A stretch of DNA of 64,000 bases, taken from contig CP119325.1 in NCBI GenBank assembly GCA_029202525.1, positions 3,632,001-3,696,000 of the forward strand, given 5' to 3'. The stretch comes from Candidatus Pseudomonas phytovorans. Lineage in GTDB: Bacteria; Pseudomonadota; Gammaproteobacteria; Pseudomonadales; Pseudomonadaceae. The translations under genes and the position numbers were made by a program. Below, in pieces: positions 8,775 to 16,713 of the stretch; within the stretch, counting starts at the first letter, position 1, and each line of letters starts with the position of its first letter. The notes below the pieces were generated by a model, which did not search any database, was not told the DNA's origin, and saw only the letters and a list, made by a program, of their open reading frames with translations.

Positions 8775-9506
8775 ATGGTTGCAAGCTACCCGAATTTCCT
8801 CCCACGCCTGCTGCTGGCAGGCGCCCTCACATGCCTGTGCGCCTGCACCCAGGAGCAAGGCCGCGATATGCTCAGCCAGTTCGGTAACGGCAAACCCAGT
8901 GAGCTGTTCCAGACCAGCGTCGACCGCCTGGCCACGCTGTCGATGCGCGACAACCTGCAAAGCCTGTACCTGCTGATGAACAAGCTGTACCTGCGCAACC
9001 CCAACCAGTGGAAGCTGTCGGGCTACGTGGATGCGGCCACGGCCGAGCGCCAGATCCGCATGGCCATCGAACAACACCAGCCACTGCCGCAACTCGGTAA
9101 CCGGCGTGACCTCGCGGCATTGAGCTACGCCCTGAGCGCGGAGTTTCGCGGCGATCGGGTTGGTGCCTTCATCTATGCCATCGGCAGCATGCTGATCACC
9201 GCGCATGGCGGGCGTAGCGAGTTTTACATGACCGATGCCCTCGACCCGCTGTTCATCAACAACGCGGCGCGCAATATCGAAAAGGCCACCTGGATGCTCA
9301 GCCAGCGGCAGGACGCCAATGGGGTATTGCTGCTGTTCTCCAACGAGATATCAGAAGAGGGCAGCAACCTGAGTTTTGCCGTGGAGTTTGGCAAGATCGT
9401 GGCGCGGCTGGATCTGTTGGCCGAATTGCTGGATGAGCGCTATCGGCGGATTGGCCTGAATTACGCGCAAAGCCTCTTGCTGATGAACTTTCTGCCGGTG
9501 CAGTAA
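8775..9506 (+). CDS. Hypothetical lipoprotein
   Basis: I do not recognise the family. The N-terminus looks like a lipoprotein signal peptide: hydrophobic LLLAGALTCLCAC with a cysteine where cleavage and lipidation would occur. The mature part, about 220 residues, is mixed polar and helical with no catalytic motif I can name; it contains a hydrophobic stretch around GAFIYAIGSMLITAHGG that could be a membrane-associated helix. The ATG at 8775 is chosen because it leaves a compact signal peptide; ten more codons are open upstream. It is followed by a convergent LysR gene. Confidence 0.7.
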   Translation: MVASYPNFLPRLLLAGALTCLCACTQEQGRDMLSQFGNGKPSELFQTSVDRLATLSMRDNLQSLYLLMNKLYLRNPNQWKLSGYVDAATAERQIRMAIEQHQPLPQLGNRRDLAALSYALSAEFRGDRVGAFIYAIGSMLITAHGGRSEFYMTDALDPLFINNAARNIEKATWMLSQRQDANGVLLLFSNEISEEGSNLSFAVEFGKIVARLDLLAELLDERYRRIGLNYAQSLLLMNFLPVQ

Positions 9507-9531
9507 ATTCGCAGCAATGCCTACACCAGTA

Positions 9532-10512
9532 TCAGCGAGTGCGCAGAGATCCCAGCAATGGCTGAAACTCATCCAGCAACCACTCCCGTAACCGCCGGCA
9601 ACTGGCGTCGTGCTCCTTGTCTTCGTTAAATGCCAGGAAGTGGAAGGTATCTTTCAATACCAGTTCCTGTTCCACGGGTCGTACCAGCAGCCCTTGCGCC
9701 ACCAGCGGTGCAATCAGGTGATGCCAACCCAGCGCCACACCCTGGCTCCCCAATGCCAGCTGCACCAGCAAGTTGTAGTCGTTGGCATTGAAAAAGTGCG
9801 GCGCGGTATTGGCACGGCTTTTCAGGTCGACATCGTGAAAGGCCAGCCACACGTTCCAGTCCACGTGTTCGGCCACCTGTGAGCGGCCATAGGGGCTGAG
9901 GTTCAGCAACGTGCCATCGCGCAGCCCAAGCAGGGTGCGTACTTCAGGGTGTTGCACCAGGTACTGCGGCGTGCACACCGGGTAGATCACGTCGTGGTTG
10001 AGCTGGTGGGAGCTGTAGCCCGCCTGCACTTTCCCCAGCTTGGTGATGTAGATATCCGGGCGCACTCCTGGCTCCATCGACAGAAAGTTCTGGGTGGTCA
10101 CCAGGTTGATGTCGATGTCCGGGTTTTCGTCGAAAAACTTCGGCATGCGCGGCCCCAGCCACAGGGCGGCAAATGCCGGCGAGCAGCACAGCGTGACTAC
10201 GTGCTTGGTGTTGGTGTTGCTGCGGATACGCTCTGCCGCCTGGGAGATGTTGACGAACGATAACTGCACAGCATCGAAAAAGATCGAGCCGGCCACCGTC
10301 AGCTCTACCGCACGCCCCACACGGGTGAACAACTCGGCGCCCAGGTAGGTTTCCAGCTCCCGGATCTGCCGGCTGACCGCTGCCTGCGTCACGCACAGCG
10401 CCTCGGCGGCACGGGTGAAGTTCTGGTACTTGGCGGCGGCGACAAAGACTTTGACCGCGCGCAGCGAGGGCATCTTGATCAGGGTCTGATCGGGTTCGGA
10501 GTGTCTGACCAT
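9532..10512 (-). CDS. LysR-family regulator (GcvA-like)
   Basis: This 326-residue protein has an N-terminal LysR helix-turn-helix (about residues 16-75: FVAAAKYQNFTRAAEALCVTQ followed by AAVSRQIRELE) and a C-terminal effector-binding domain. The HTH and domain order resemble GcvA-type regulators. It is divergent from the proVWX operon across a 357-base gap, which suggests, but does not prove, that it controls quaternary-amine uptake. A later ATG (MPSLRAVKVF) at 10473 is an alternative start that would leave the HTH intact. Confidence 0.88.
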   Translation of the reverse strand: MVRHSEPDQTLIKMPSLRAVKVFVAAAKYQNFTRAAEALCVTQAAVSRQIRELETYLGAELFTRVGRAVELTVAGSIFFDAVQLSFVNISQAAERIRSNTNTKHVVTLCCSPAFAALWLGPRMPKFFDENPDIDINLVTTQNFLSMEPGVRPDIYITKLGKVQAGYSSHQLNHDVIYPVCTPQYLVQHPEVRTLLGLRDGTLLNLSPYGRSQVAEHVDWNVWLAFHDVDLKSRANTAPHFFNANDYNLLVQLALGSQGVALGWHHLIAPLVAQGLLVRPVEQELVLKDTFHFLAFNEDKEHDASCRRLREWLLDEFQPLLGSLRTR

Positions 10513-10869
10513 GGGGTGGGGGCGAAGTCCTTCGTCTAGCCAATCCGATGACTCTAGCCTGTTGTGCGACTGTGGGTAAATGCGCAGGGCTCTGCCGCCG
10601 GGCTTGGCGCCCGATTGATAACTTCAGGTAATGGTTAGCGCCATACAAATGTCGTTGGACCCGCTTTGGGACAAGGCATAACGTTGAACCACGGCGCGAC
10701 ATTCGAGACATCGATGTCGAAAAAACTTTGAAGCAGGACATTCTGCGTGCCGGTTTTGACTCGCGTTCGAATTTGAACGGACTGCCAACGTACTCGCACT
10801 GATCTCTACCCGCCTTATTGAAAGTGCGATGTTTAAAGATTGGTTAATAAGCATAATAAAGAGGGTCGT
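10513..10869. promoter_or_regulatory. Divergent control region between LysR gene and proVWX, with palindrome
   Basis: No gene is supported in these 357 bases. The most structured part is 10702-10721, where TTCGA and TCGAA arms flank the 12-base perfect palindrome GACATCGATGTC (10707-10718). The last 60 bases before proV are A+T rich. The palindrome is a candidate operator for the LysR protein or for the AraC protein downstream; no specific consensus was matched. Confidence 0.45.
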
Positions 10870-12030
10870 ATGAGCCATGCCGATGAGATTCTTTCGGTAA
10901 AAAACATCTTCAAGGTGTTCGGTCCCAACCCGAACATGGCCATGGAGATGCTCCGCAAGGGCGCCGACAAGAACGAAATCTTCAGCAAGACCGGCCACGT
11001 CGTCGGCGTGTTCGATGCAAGCTTTTCCGTCAAGCGTGGCGAGATCTTCGTCATCATGGGCCTGTCCGGTTCGGGCAAGTCGACCATGGTGCGGTTGTTC
11101 AACCGCCTGATCGAGCCCACCTCCGGCAGCATTCACCTGAACGGCAAGGAAATTACCGGGCTTTCCGACAAGGCCCTGCTCGATGTGCGCCGCAAGGAAA
11201 TGGGCATGGTGTTCCAGTCTTTTGCGCTGATGCCGCATATGAGCGTGCTGGAAAACACCGCCTTCGGGCTGGAAATTGCCGGTGTGTCGGAAGGCGAACG
11301 CCACAGCCGCGCCAGAGAAGCCTTGAGCCAGGTTGGCCTGGCCGGCCACGAGCACAGCTATCCGCACCAATTGTCCGGCGGCATGCAACAGCGCGTGGGG
11401 CTGGCCCGGGCGTTGGCTAATGACCCTACCATTTTGCTGATGGACGAAGCCTTCTCGGCCCTCGACCCGCTGATTCGCAGTGAAATGCAGGGCGAGCTGA
11501 TGCGCCTGCAAGCCGAGCAGCAGCGCACCATCATCTTCATTTCCCACGACATCGAAGAAGCCATCCGCATCGGTCACCGCATCGCGATCATGGAAGGCGG
11601 CCGCGTGGTGCAGATCGGCACCCCGCAGGAACTGATCAACGAGCCAGCCAACGACTATGTGCGTACCTTCTTCAAGAGCTTTGACAGCTCGCGGGTGCTC
11701 AAGGCGGGCGACGTGGCCAGGTTTGACCCGGCGGTGGTGTGCAAGGTCAACGGCAAGGCCCCGAGCTTCCAGGCCGGCGTGCCGTTCGGTTACCTGGTGG
11801 ACGAGCGCGGCCAGTTGCTGGGCGTGGTCGATACCGATGCCAGCGGCGCCAGCGCCAGTGAGCGCTACAGCCTGCACGAGCAGCGCCCGGTGTACACCGA
11901 CACCCCACTGCACGAGGTGCTCGGGGTCGCGGCCGACTTGCCGTACCCGGTACCGGTACTCGACCGCCAGGGTGCCTTCAAGGGCACGTTGTCGAAGAAC
12001 GAGCTGCTGCAGACCCTGTGCCGCCACTAA
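10870..12030 (+). CDS. proV: Glycine betaine/proline betaine ABC transporter ATPase ProV
   Basis: This is the ATPase of a ProU-type importer for glycine betaine, proline betaine or related quaternary amines. The Walker A motif GLSGSGKST lies near residue 64, then FQSFALMPH, signature LSGGMQQR and Walker B LLMDEAFSALDPL. The N-terminal extension with the KTG element and a C-terminal CBS-like region after residue 270 match ProV. The total is 386 residues. The ATG is preceded by AAGAGG five bases upstream; an in-frame ATG at 10840 lacks such a site. It heads a three-gene operon with proW 21 bases downstream. Confidence 0.95.
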   Translation: MSHADEILSVKNIFKVFGPNPNMAMEMLRKGADKNEIFSKTGHVVGVFDASFSVKRGEIFVIMGLSGSGKSTMVRLFNRLIEPTSGSIHLNGKEITGLSDKALLDVRRKEMGMVFQSFALMPHMSVLENTAFGLEIAGVSEGERHSRAREALSQVGLAGHEHSYPHQLSGGMQQRVGLARALANDPTILLMDEAFSALDPLIRSEMQGELMRLQAEQQRTIIFISHDIEEAIRIGHRIAIMEGGRVVQIGTPQELINEPANDYVRTFFKSFDSSRVLKAGDVARFDPAVVCKVNGKAPSFQAGVPFGYLVDERGQLLGVVDTDASGASASERYSLHEQRPVYTDTPLHEVLGVAADLPYPVPVLDRQGAFKGTLSKNELLQTLCRH

Positions 12031-12051
12031 ATACAAAAGAGGAAAGCCCTC

Positions 12052-13005
12052 ATGTCAGAATTCAGCCTGCTCGACCCGTTCCAGGCGGCCACCATTCCCT
12101 TGGGTGACTGGGTCACCGCCACCCTGAACTTCCTGGTGCACAACTTCCGCGAGGTGTTCCGCGCCATTCGCTGGCCGATCGACCAGGTGCTCAATGGCAT
12201 CGAGTTCACCCTGCAGAGCATCCCGCCCACCATCGGCATCATCCTGTCGTCTCTGCTGGGCTGGCAGCTGGCGGGCAAGCGCATGGCCTTGCTGTGCTTT
12301 GTCACCCTCACCTTGTTGGGGCTGATCGGCGTGTGGTCGGAGTCGATGACCACGCTGGCGCTGGTGCTGACCTCTGTGTTTTTCTGCGCGGTCATCGGTA
12401 TCCCGCTGGGTATCGTCTGTGCCCGCAGCGACCGCCTGGAAAGCATTATCCGGCCAGTGCTGGACGCCATGCAGACCTTGCCTGCCTTCGTTTACCTGGT
12501 CCCTGTAGTAATGCTGTTCGGCATCGGCAACGTACCCGGGGTGCTGGTGACCATCGTGTTCGCTTTGCCGCCGCTGGTGCGCCTCACCAACCTGGGCATT
12601 CGCCAGGTGCCGGAAGACAAGATCGAGGCCGCCCGCGCCTTCGGCTGCACCCCACGGCAGATGCTGACCCGCGTGCAGTTGCCGCTGGCCACCTCGACCA
12701 TCATGGCCGGCCTGAACCAGACCCTGATGCTGTCGCTGTCGATGGTGGTGATCGCCTCGATGATTTCGGTCGGTGGCCTGGGCCAGATGGTCCTGCGCGG
12801 CATCGGCCGCCTGGACATGGGCCTGGCCACGGTCGGTGGCGTCGGGCTGGTGTTGCTGGCGATCTTCCTCGACCGCCTGACCCAGGCCATGGGCGCGCGC
12901 ACTAGTGCAGACCCGAGCCTGCGCTGGTACCACACCGGCCCTGTGGGCGTGGTGATGCGCCTGTGTGGTGCCGCGCAACCGCAAGGGCGGCGCAAGACTG
13001 CCTGA
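12052..13005 (+). CDS. proW: Glycine betaine/proline betaine ABC transporter permease ProW
   Basis: This inner-membrane permease of 317 residues has an N-terminal amphipathic part (residues 1-60) and then about six membrane helices in the binding-protein-dependent transport fold. The EAA-like cytoplasmic loop is visible as EDKIEAARAFGCTPRQMLTR, where it would meet ProV. A good ribosome site (AGAGGAA) precedes the ATG. The gene is followed 70 bases later by proX on the same strand. Confidence 0.94.
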   Translation: MSEFSLLDPFQAATIPLGDWVTATLNFLVHNFREVFRAIRWPIDQVLNGIEFTLQSIPPTIGIILSSLLGWQLAGKRMALLCFVTLTLLGLIGVWSESMTTLALVLTSVFFCAVIGIPLGIVCARSDRLESIIRPVLDAMQTLPAFVYLVPVVMLFGIGNVPGVLVTIVFALPPLVRLTNLGIRQVPEDKIEAARAFGCTPRQMLTRVQLPLATSTIMAGLNQTLMLSLSMVVIASMISVGGLGQMVLRGIGRLDMGLATVGGVGLVLLAIFLDRLTQAMGARTSADPSLRWYHTGPVGVVMRLCGAAQPQGRRKTA

Positions 13006-13075
13006 GCACAGCAAGACTTTTGAGCCACTCGACCTGCCGCACTTGAAGATAAAAATCAGAAAAAGGTAAGCGACG

Positions 13076-14113
13076 ATGCACGAATCCAAGTTCTCCCGCA
13101 GCATCCTCAAATGGGCCACGGCGCTGACCTTGGTGGGCGCTGCACTGGGCGCACACGCCTCGGCGGAAAAACCCGGTGATGGGGTGAAGGTAACGCCGAT
13201 TTTCCCCTCCATCGCTGAAGAACGCTTCCGTGGCGAAGTGGCCATGGAAGGGCTGCGCGAGTTGGGCTACAAGGTCCAGGAGCCGAAGGAGACCGAATAC
13301 GGCGTGATGATGATGGCGCTGGGCAATGGTGACGCCGATTTCACCGTGCACTTGTGGGAAAAGCTGCACAACGATTTCTATCAGAAAGCCCTGAACGCGA
13401 CGGGTGGCGATACGATGATAAAGACCGGCAATATCCTGCCGGGCGTCGCCCAAGGCTACTTGATCGACAAGAAAACCGCCGACCAATACAACATCAAGTA
13501 CATCACTGACCTGAAAAAGCCCGAAATCGCCAAGCTGTTTGACACCGACGGCGACGGCAAGGCCGACATGACCGGTTGCAACCCCGGTTGGGGCTGCGAG
13601 CTGGTGATTTCCCACCACATGAAGGCTTACGACCTGGACAAGAGCGTTACCGTCAACCAGGGCTCGTACTTTGCGCTGATGGCCGACACCATCGCCCGCT
13701 TCAAGGAAGGCAAGCCGATCCTGTACTTCACCTGGGTGCCCCAGTGGATCGCCAGCGTGCTGGTCGAAGGCAAGGATGTGGTCTGGCTGGAAGTGCCGAA
13801 GACCGACCTGCCGGATGGCAACAACGACGTCGACACGATCTACCACGGCAAGAACCTGGGCTTTGCCATCGACAAGGTAGTAGCCGTGCTGAACAAGGAC
13901 TTTGCCGATAAGAACCCGGCCGCGGTGAAGTTTCTGTCGCAGGTGCAGATCAGCACCGATGACGAGAGCAACCAGAACCTGAAGATGCAGCAGGGCGAGA
14001 AGAAGCCTAAAGACATCGAGCGTCATGCCAAAGAGTGGGTTGCCGCCCACCGCCAGCAGTTTGACCAGTGGCTGCAAGCCTCGCGCGATGCCGCGGCGCA
14101 GGCCAGCAAGTAA
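13076..14113 (+). CDS. proX: Periplasmic quaternary-amine binding protein ProX
   Basis: This is the substrate-binding subunit. A signal peptide of about 24 residues ends at AHA before SAEKPGDG. The mature protein shares the distinctive ProX strings AQGYLIDKKTADQYNIKYI, KLFDTDGDGKADMTGCNPGW and FTWVPQW; in E. coli ProX the tryptophans of such a motif box the trimethylammonium group. The length of 345 residues is normal. It ends the proVWX operon and is followed by a REP pair. The exact ligand (glycine betaine, proline betaine, choline or carnitine) cannot be told from sequence alone. Confidence 0.94.
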   Translation: MHESKFSRSILKWATALTLVGAALGAHASAEKPGDGVKVTPIFPSIAEERFRGEVAMEGLRELGYKVQEPKETEYGVMMMALGNGDADFTVHLWEKLHNDFYQKALNATGGDTMIKTGNILPGVAQGYLIDKKTADQYNIKYITDLKKPEIAKLFDTDGDGKADMTGCNPGWGCELVISHHMKAYDLDKSVTVNQGSYFALMADTIARFKEGKPILYFTWVPQWIASVLVEGKDVVWLEVPKTDLPDGNNDVDTIYHGKNLGFAIDKVVAVLNKDFADKNPAAVKFLSQVQISTDDESNQNLKMQQGEKKPKDIERHAKEWVAAHRQQFDQWLQASRDAAAQASK

Positions 14114-14127
14114 CCAGATCCATCAGT

Positions 14128-14229
14128 GTTGGCTTCTTCGCGGGCTCGCCCGCTCCCACAGGTCCGCCACAGGTTCTGAAAACTGTGCAATGCCTGTGGG
14201 AGCGGGCGAGCCCGCGAAGCAGCCAACGC
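14128..14229. repeat. REP pair (REPIN) after proX
   Basis: Facing units CTTCGCGGGCTCGCCCGCTC and GAGCGGGCGAGCCCGCGAAG are separated by about 40 bases, between proX and the AraC-type gene. Confidence 0.85.
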
Positions 14230-14253
14230 GATTTCCGCTGTTGAGTTAACGCC

Positions 14254-15309
14254 ATGAGCCACTTCGAAAGCATCCTCAAGAACACCAACCTGGCCCACCT
14301 GGACCCCGCCATCCGAACCTCACTGTCAATCCCGTGCCAGCGCGTGGCCTTCGTGCTGCGCGAACACTTCTCGATGATGGCCTTCACCGCTGCCATGGAC
14401 AGCCTGGTCACCGCCAACCTGATGAGTGCCACGCCGTTGTTCCAGGTCCAGGTAGTAGGTGAGGGCGCTCAGGTGATGAGCGACTTGGGCATCGCCCTGC
14501 CGGTCAAGACACAGCTGGCCGACCTCGACGTGCAAGGCCTGGACTGCCTGCTGGTGTGTGGCGGCTTCCGCGTGCGCCTGGAAACTGCGCCACAACTGCG
14601 TGCCAAGCTGCGTCAGGCCGACCAGTATGGCTGCCGGCTGGGCGGACTGTGGAACGGCGCTTACTTCCTGGCCGAGGCGGGCTTGCTCAACGATCACGAC
14701 TGCGCCTTCCACCCTGATGGCCGGGCAATGATGAGTGAGCTGTTCCCCAAGGTACGTATCAGCCGCCAGGCCCATGTACTGGACCGTCGACGCATGAGCT
14801 GCGCGGGGGCCAGCAGTGCGCTGGACATGATGCTGGCGTTGCTCGAACACTGCGGAGGCGTACCATTGCGCCGGGCCGTGGAGCAGATGCTGGCCTGTGA
14901 CCGCTCGCGGATAATGAGCGATGCACCGGCCAGCGCACCGGAAATCGACCCCAGCTTGCCCAAAGGCGTACGCCTGGCGCTGGAACTGATGCACGCCAAC
15001 ATCGAAGACCCGATTGGCATTGACGAGATTGCCGAGCATGCAGGGCTGTCCCGCCGCCACCTGGAGCGCTTGTTCCGCCGGCATGTGCAGGCCACGCCGC
15101 CCCGGTATTATCTGGAGCTCCGCCTGACCCATGCGCGGCAGTTGTTGCAGCACACCAGCAAATCGTTGACCGAAGTAGCGGTGGCCAGCGGGTTTGTCAG
15201 CTTCCCGCATTTTTACCGGCGCTTCCGTGAGCTGTTTGCCATCGCCCCACGCCAGTACCGGGCGCGCAGCCAGGGGTGGGCACCGCAGCAGGAAAACACT
15301 GTTCGATAA
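14254..15309 (+). CDS. GlxA-type AraC regulator (amidotransferase-like domain plus HTH)
   Basis: This 351-residue protein has an N-terminal class I glutamine-amidotransferase/DJ-1-like domain (about residues 25-200: LLVCGGFRVR, GLWNGAYFLAEAGLL) and a C-terminal AraC DNA-binding domain (about 235-335: IDEIAEHAGLSRRHLERLFRR, SLTEVAVASGFVS). The same architecture is found in GbdR, CdhR and ArgR, which respond to glycine betaine, carnitine or arginine in Pseudomonas. Its position just after proVWX makes a role in quaternary-amine metabolism the best inference. The nucleophile cysteine of true amidotransferases is replaced by Asn in GLWNG, as is usual for such sensors. Confidence 0.88.
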   Translation: MSHFESILKNTNLAHLDPAIRTSLSIPCQRVAFVLREHFSMMAFTAAMDSLVTANLMSATPLFQVQVVGEGAQVMSDLGIALPVKTQLADLDVQGLDCLLVCGGFRVRLETAPQLRAKLRQADQYGCRLGGLWNGAYFLAEAGLLNDHDCAFHPDGRAMMSELFPKVRISRQAHVLDRRRMSCAGASSALDMMLALLEHCGGVPLRRAVEQMLACDRSRIMSDAPASAPEIDPSLPKGVRLALELMHANIEDPIGIDEIAEHAGLSRRHLERLFRRHVQATPPRYYLELRLTHARQLLQHTSKSLTEVAVASGFVSFPHFYRRFRELFAIAPRQYRARSQGWAPQQENTVR

Positions 15310-15533
15310 ACGAACACTCGCTGCACGCGTCATGTCCGCTATCCGCCCAACCAATCCCATCGCCGCATTGCCCAACCCCCGTCTTTTTGCTGTAGTGTCC
15401 CCATCCACCGGTTGTCGCCTGCCCCCCGCGACCCGCGACCGGCCCGATAAAATGACCGTGACGACCGCAACCACAGCCCACAAGGCCGTAGGAAGCGGCG
15501 ACCAGAACAATAACGATACCGAGTGCCTTGCCT

Positions 15534-16490
15534 ATGGAAAGCCGCCTGCTGAGCGAACGCAGTAGCGTGTTTCACCACGCTGACCCGTATGCTGTGTCCG
15601 ATTATGTGAACCAGCACGTAGGCCAGCACTGCATCGGTCTGTCCCGCACCACCCACCCCCAGGCCAGCCTCAGCCACCGCAAATTCGCCGAACTTGATCT
15701 GTGCCGTATCAGCTATGGCGGGAGCGTGCGCGTTACCTCGCCGGCGCTGGAAACCATTTATCACCTGCAAGTACTGCTCAACGGCAACTGCCTGTGGCGC
15801 GGGCACAAGCGCGAACAGCACCTGGTGCCGGGCGAGCTGCTGCTGATCAACCCGGATGATCCGGTTGACCTGACCTATTCGGAAGACTGCGAGAAGTTCA
15901 TCCTCAAAGTGCCAACCCGGCTGCTCGATTCGATTTGCGACGAGCAGCGCTGGCACCGGCCCGAAGGGGGCGTGCGCTTCTTGCGCAATCATTACCGGCT
16001 GGATGAACTGGACGGGTTCGTCAACCTGCTGGCCATGGTGTGCCATGAGGCAGAGGTGAGCGATTCGCTGCCCAGGGTGCAGGGCCACTACAGCCAGATC
16101 GTCGCCAGCAAGTTGCTGACCCTGATGAGCACCAATATCCGCCGCGAAAGCCTGGGTTCGCCAGGCGCTAGCCTGGAGCGGATCATCGACCACATCGACC
16201 GCAACCTGAAGCTTGATCTGAGCGCCGAAGCGCTGGCAGAGCAGGCGTGCATGAGCCTGCGTTCGTTGTATGCGCTGTTTGACCGCCACTTGCAGACCAC
16301 GCCCAAGCACTATGTGCGCCAGCGCAAGCTGGAGCAGGTGCATGCCTGCCTGAGCGACGCGAGCTGTTCGGTACGCAACGTCACTGAGCTGGCCATGGAC
16401 TATGGCTTCCTCCACCTTGGGCGGTTCTCCGAGGTGTATCGGCAACAGTTTGGCGAATTGCCTTCGGAAACCCTCCGTAATCGGCGCTGA
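15534..16490 (+). CDS. benR: BenR, AraC/XylS-type activator of benzoate degradation
   Basis: This 318-residue protein resembles XylS and BenR through its whole length: the N-terminal ligand domain carries HADPYAVSDYVNQHVG, DLCRISYGGSVRV and NPDDPVDLTYSEDCEKFI, and the C-terminal AraC domain has LAEQACMSLRSLYALFDRH and TELAMDYGFLHLGRFSEVY. XylS/BenR proteins bind benzoates and activate Pm-like promoters. The gene sits immediately upstream of benABCD, and the intervening region carries sites with the XylS/BenR pattern. A TTG at 15528 is open upstream; the ATG at 15534 is preferred. The 224 bases between the previous stop and this start hold nothing else I can name. Confidence 0.95.
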   Translation: MESRLLSERSSVFHHADPYAVSDYVNQHVGQHCIGLSRTTHPQASLSHRKFAELDLCRISYGGSVRVTSPALETIYHLQVLLNGNCLWRGHKREQHLVPGELLLINPDDPVDLTYSEDCEKFILKVPTRLLDSICDEQRWHRPEGGVRFLRNHYRLDELDGFVNLLAMVCHEAEVSDSLPRVQGHYSQIVASKLLTLMSTNIRRESLGSPGASLERIIDHIDRNLKLDLSAEALAEQACMSLRSLYALFDRHLQTTPKHYVRQRKLEQVHACLSDASCSVRNVTELAMDYGFLHLGRFSEVYRQQFGELPSETLRNRR

Positions 16491-16498
16491 ACTTCAAG

Positions 16499-16594
16499 GG
16501 CCTCTTCGCGGGTTCACCCGCTCCCACAAAGTCTTGCACAGGTCCTCAGGCTTGAGGTGAGCCTGTGGGAGCGGGTTTACCCGCGAAGAGGCCC
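16499..16594. repeat. REP pair (REPIN) between benR and the ben promoter
   Basis: Facing units GGGCCTCTTCGCGGGTTCACC and GAGCGGGTTTACCCGCGAAG are separated by about 35 bases just after the benR stop, insulating benR from the benA promoter. Confidence 0.85.
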
Positions 16595-16615
16595 TTGAGC
16601 CTTTCACAACGACCT

Positions 16616-16677
16616 GCACAAAACGGATAACACCCCGCACAAACCGGATATTCCCGCCCAATCCCAGCCCCTAACCT
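16616..16677 (+). promoter_or_regulatory. Pm-like ben promoter with two BenR/XylS half-sites
   Basis: Two direct repeats, GCACAAAACGGATA (16616-16629) and GCACAAACCGGATA (16637-16650), begin 21 bases apart. With the preceding base the first reads TGCA-N6-GGATA and the second CGCA-N6-GGATA; the XylS/BenR consensus is TGCA-N6-GGNTA with two sites 21 bases apart. A possible -35 (16649-16654) overlaps the last two bases of the second site and a possible -10, TAACCT (16672-16677), follows after 17 bases. This is the architecture of the TOL Pm promoter. The -10 is a guess by spacing. Confidence 0.85.
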
Positions 16678-16713
16678 GACCAGGTCTAAACAATAACAAT
16701 GGAGACCCTGGCC

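Noticed and set aside
15194..15565. 123-residue open frame between the GlxA-type gene and benR
   Set aside because: It overlaps the end of the previous gene and the start of benR in another frame, lacks a ribosome site and has no domain.
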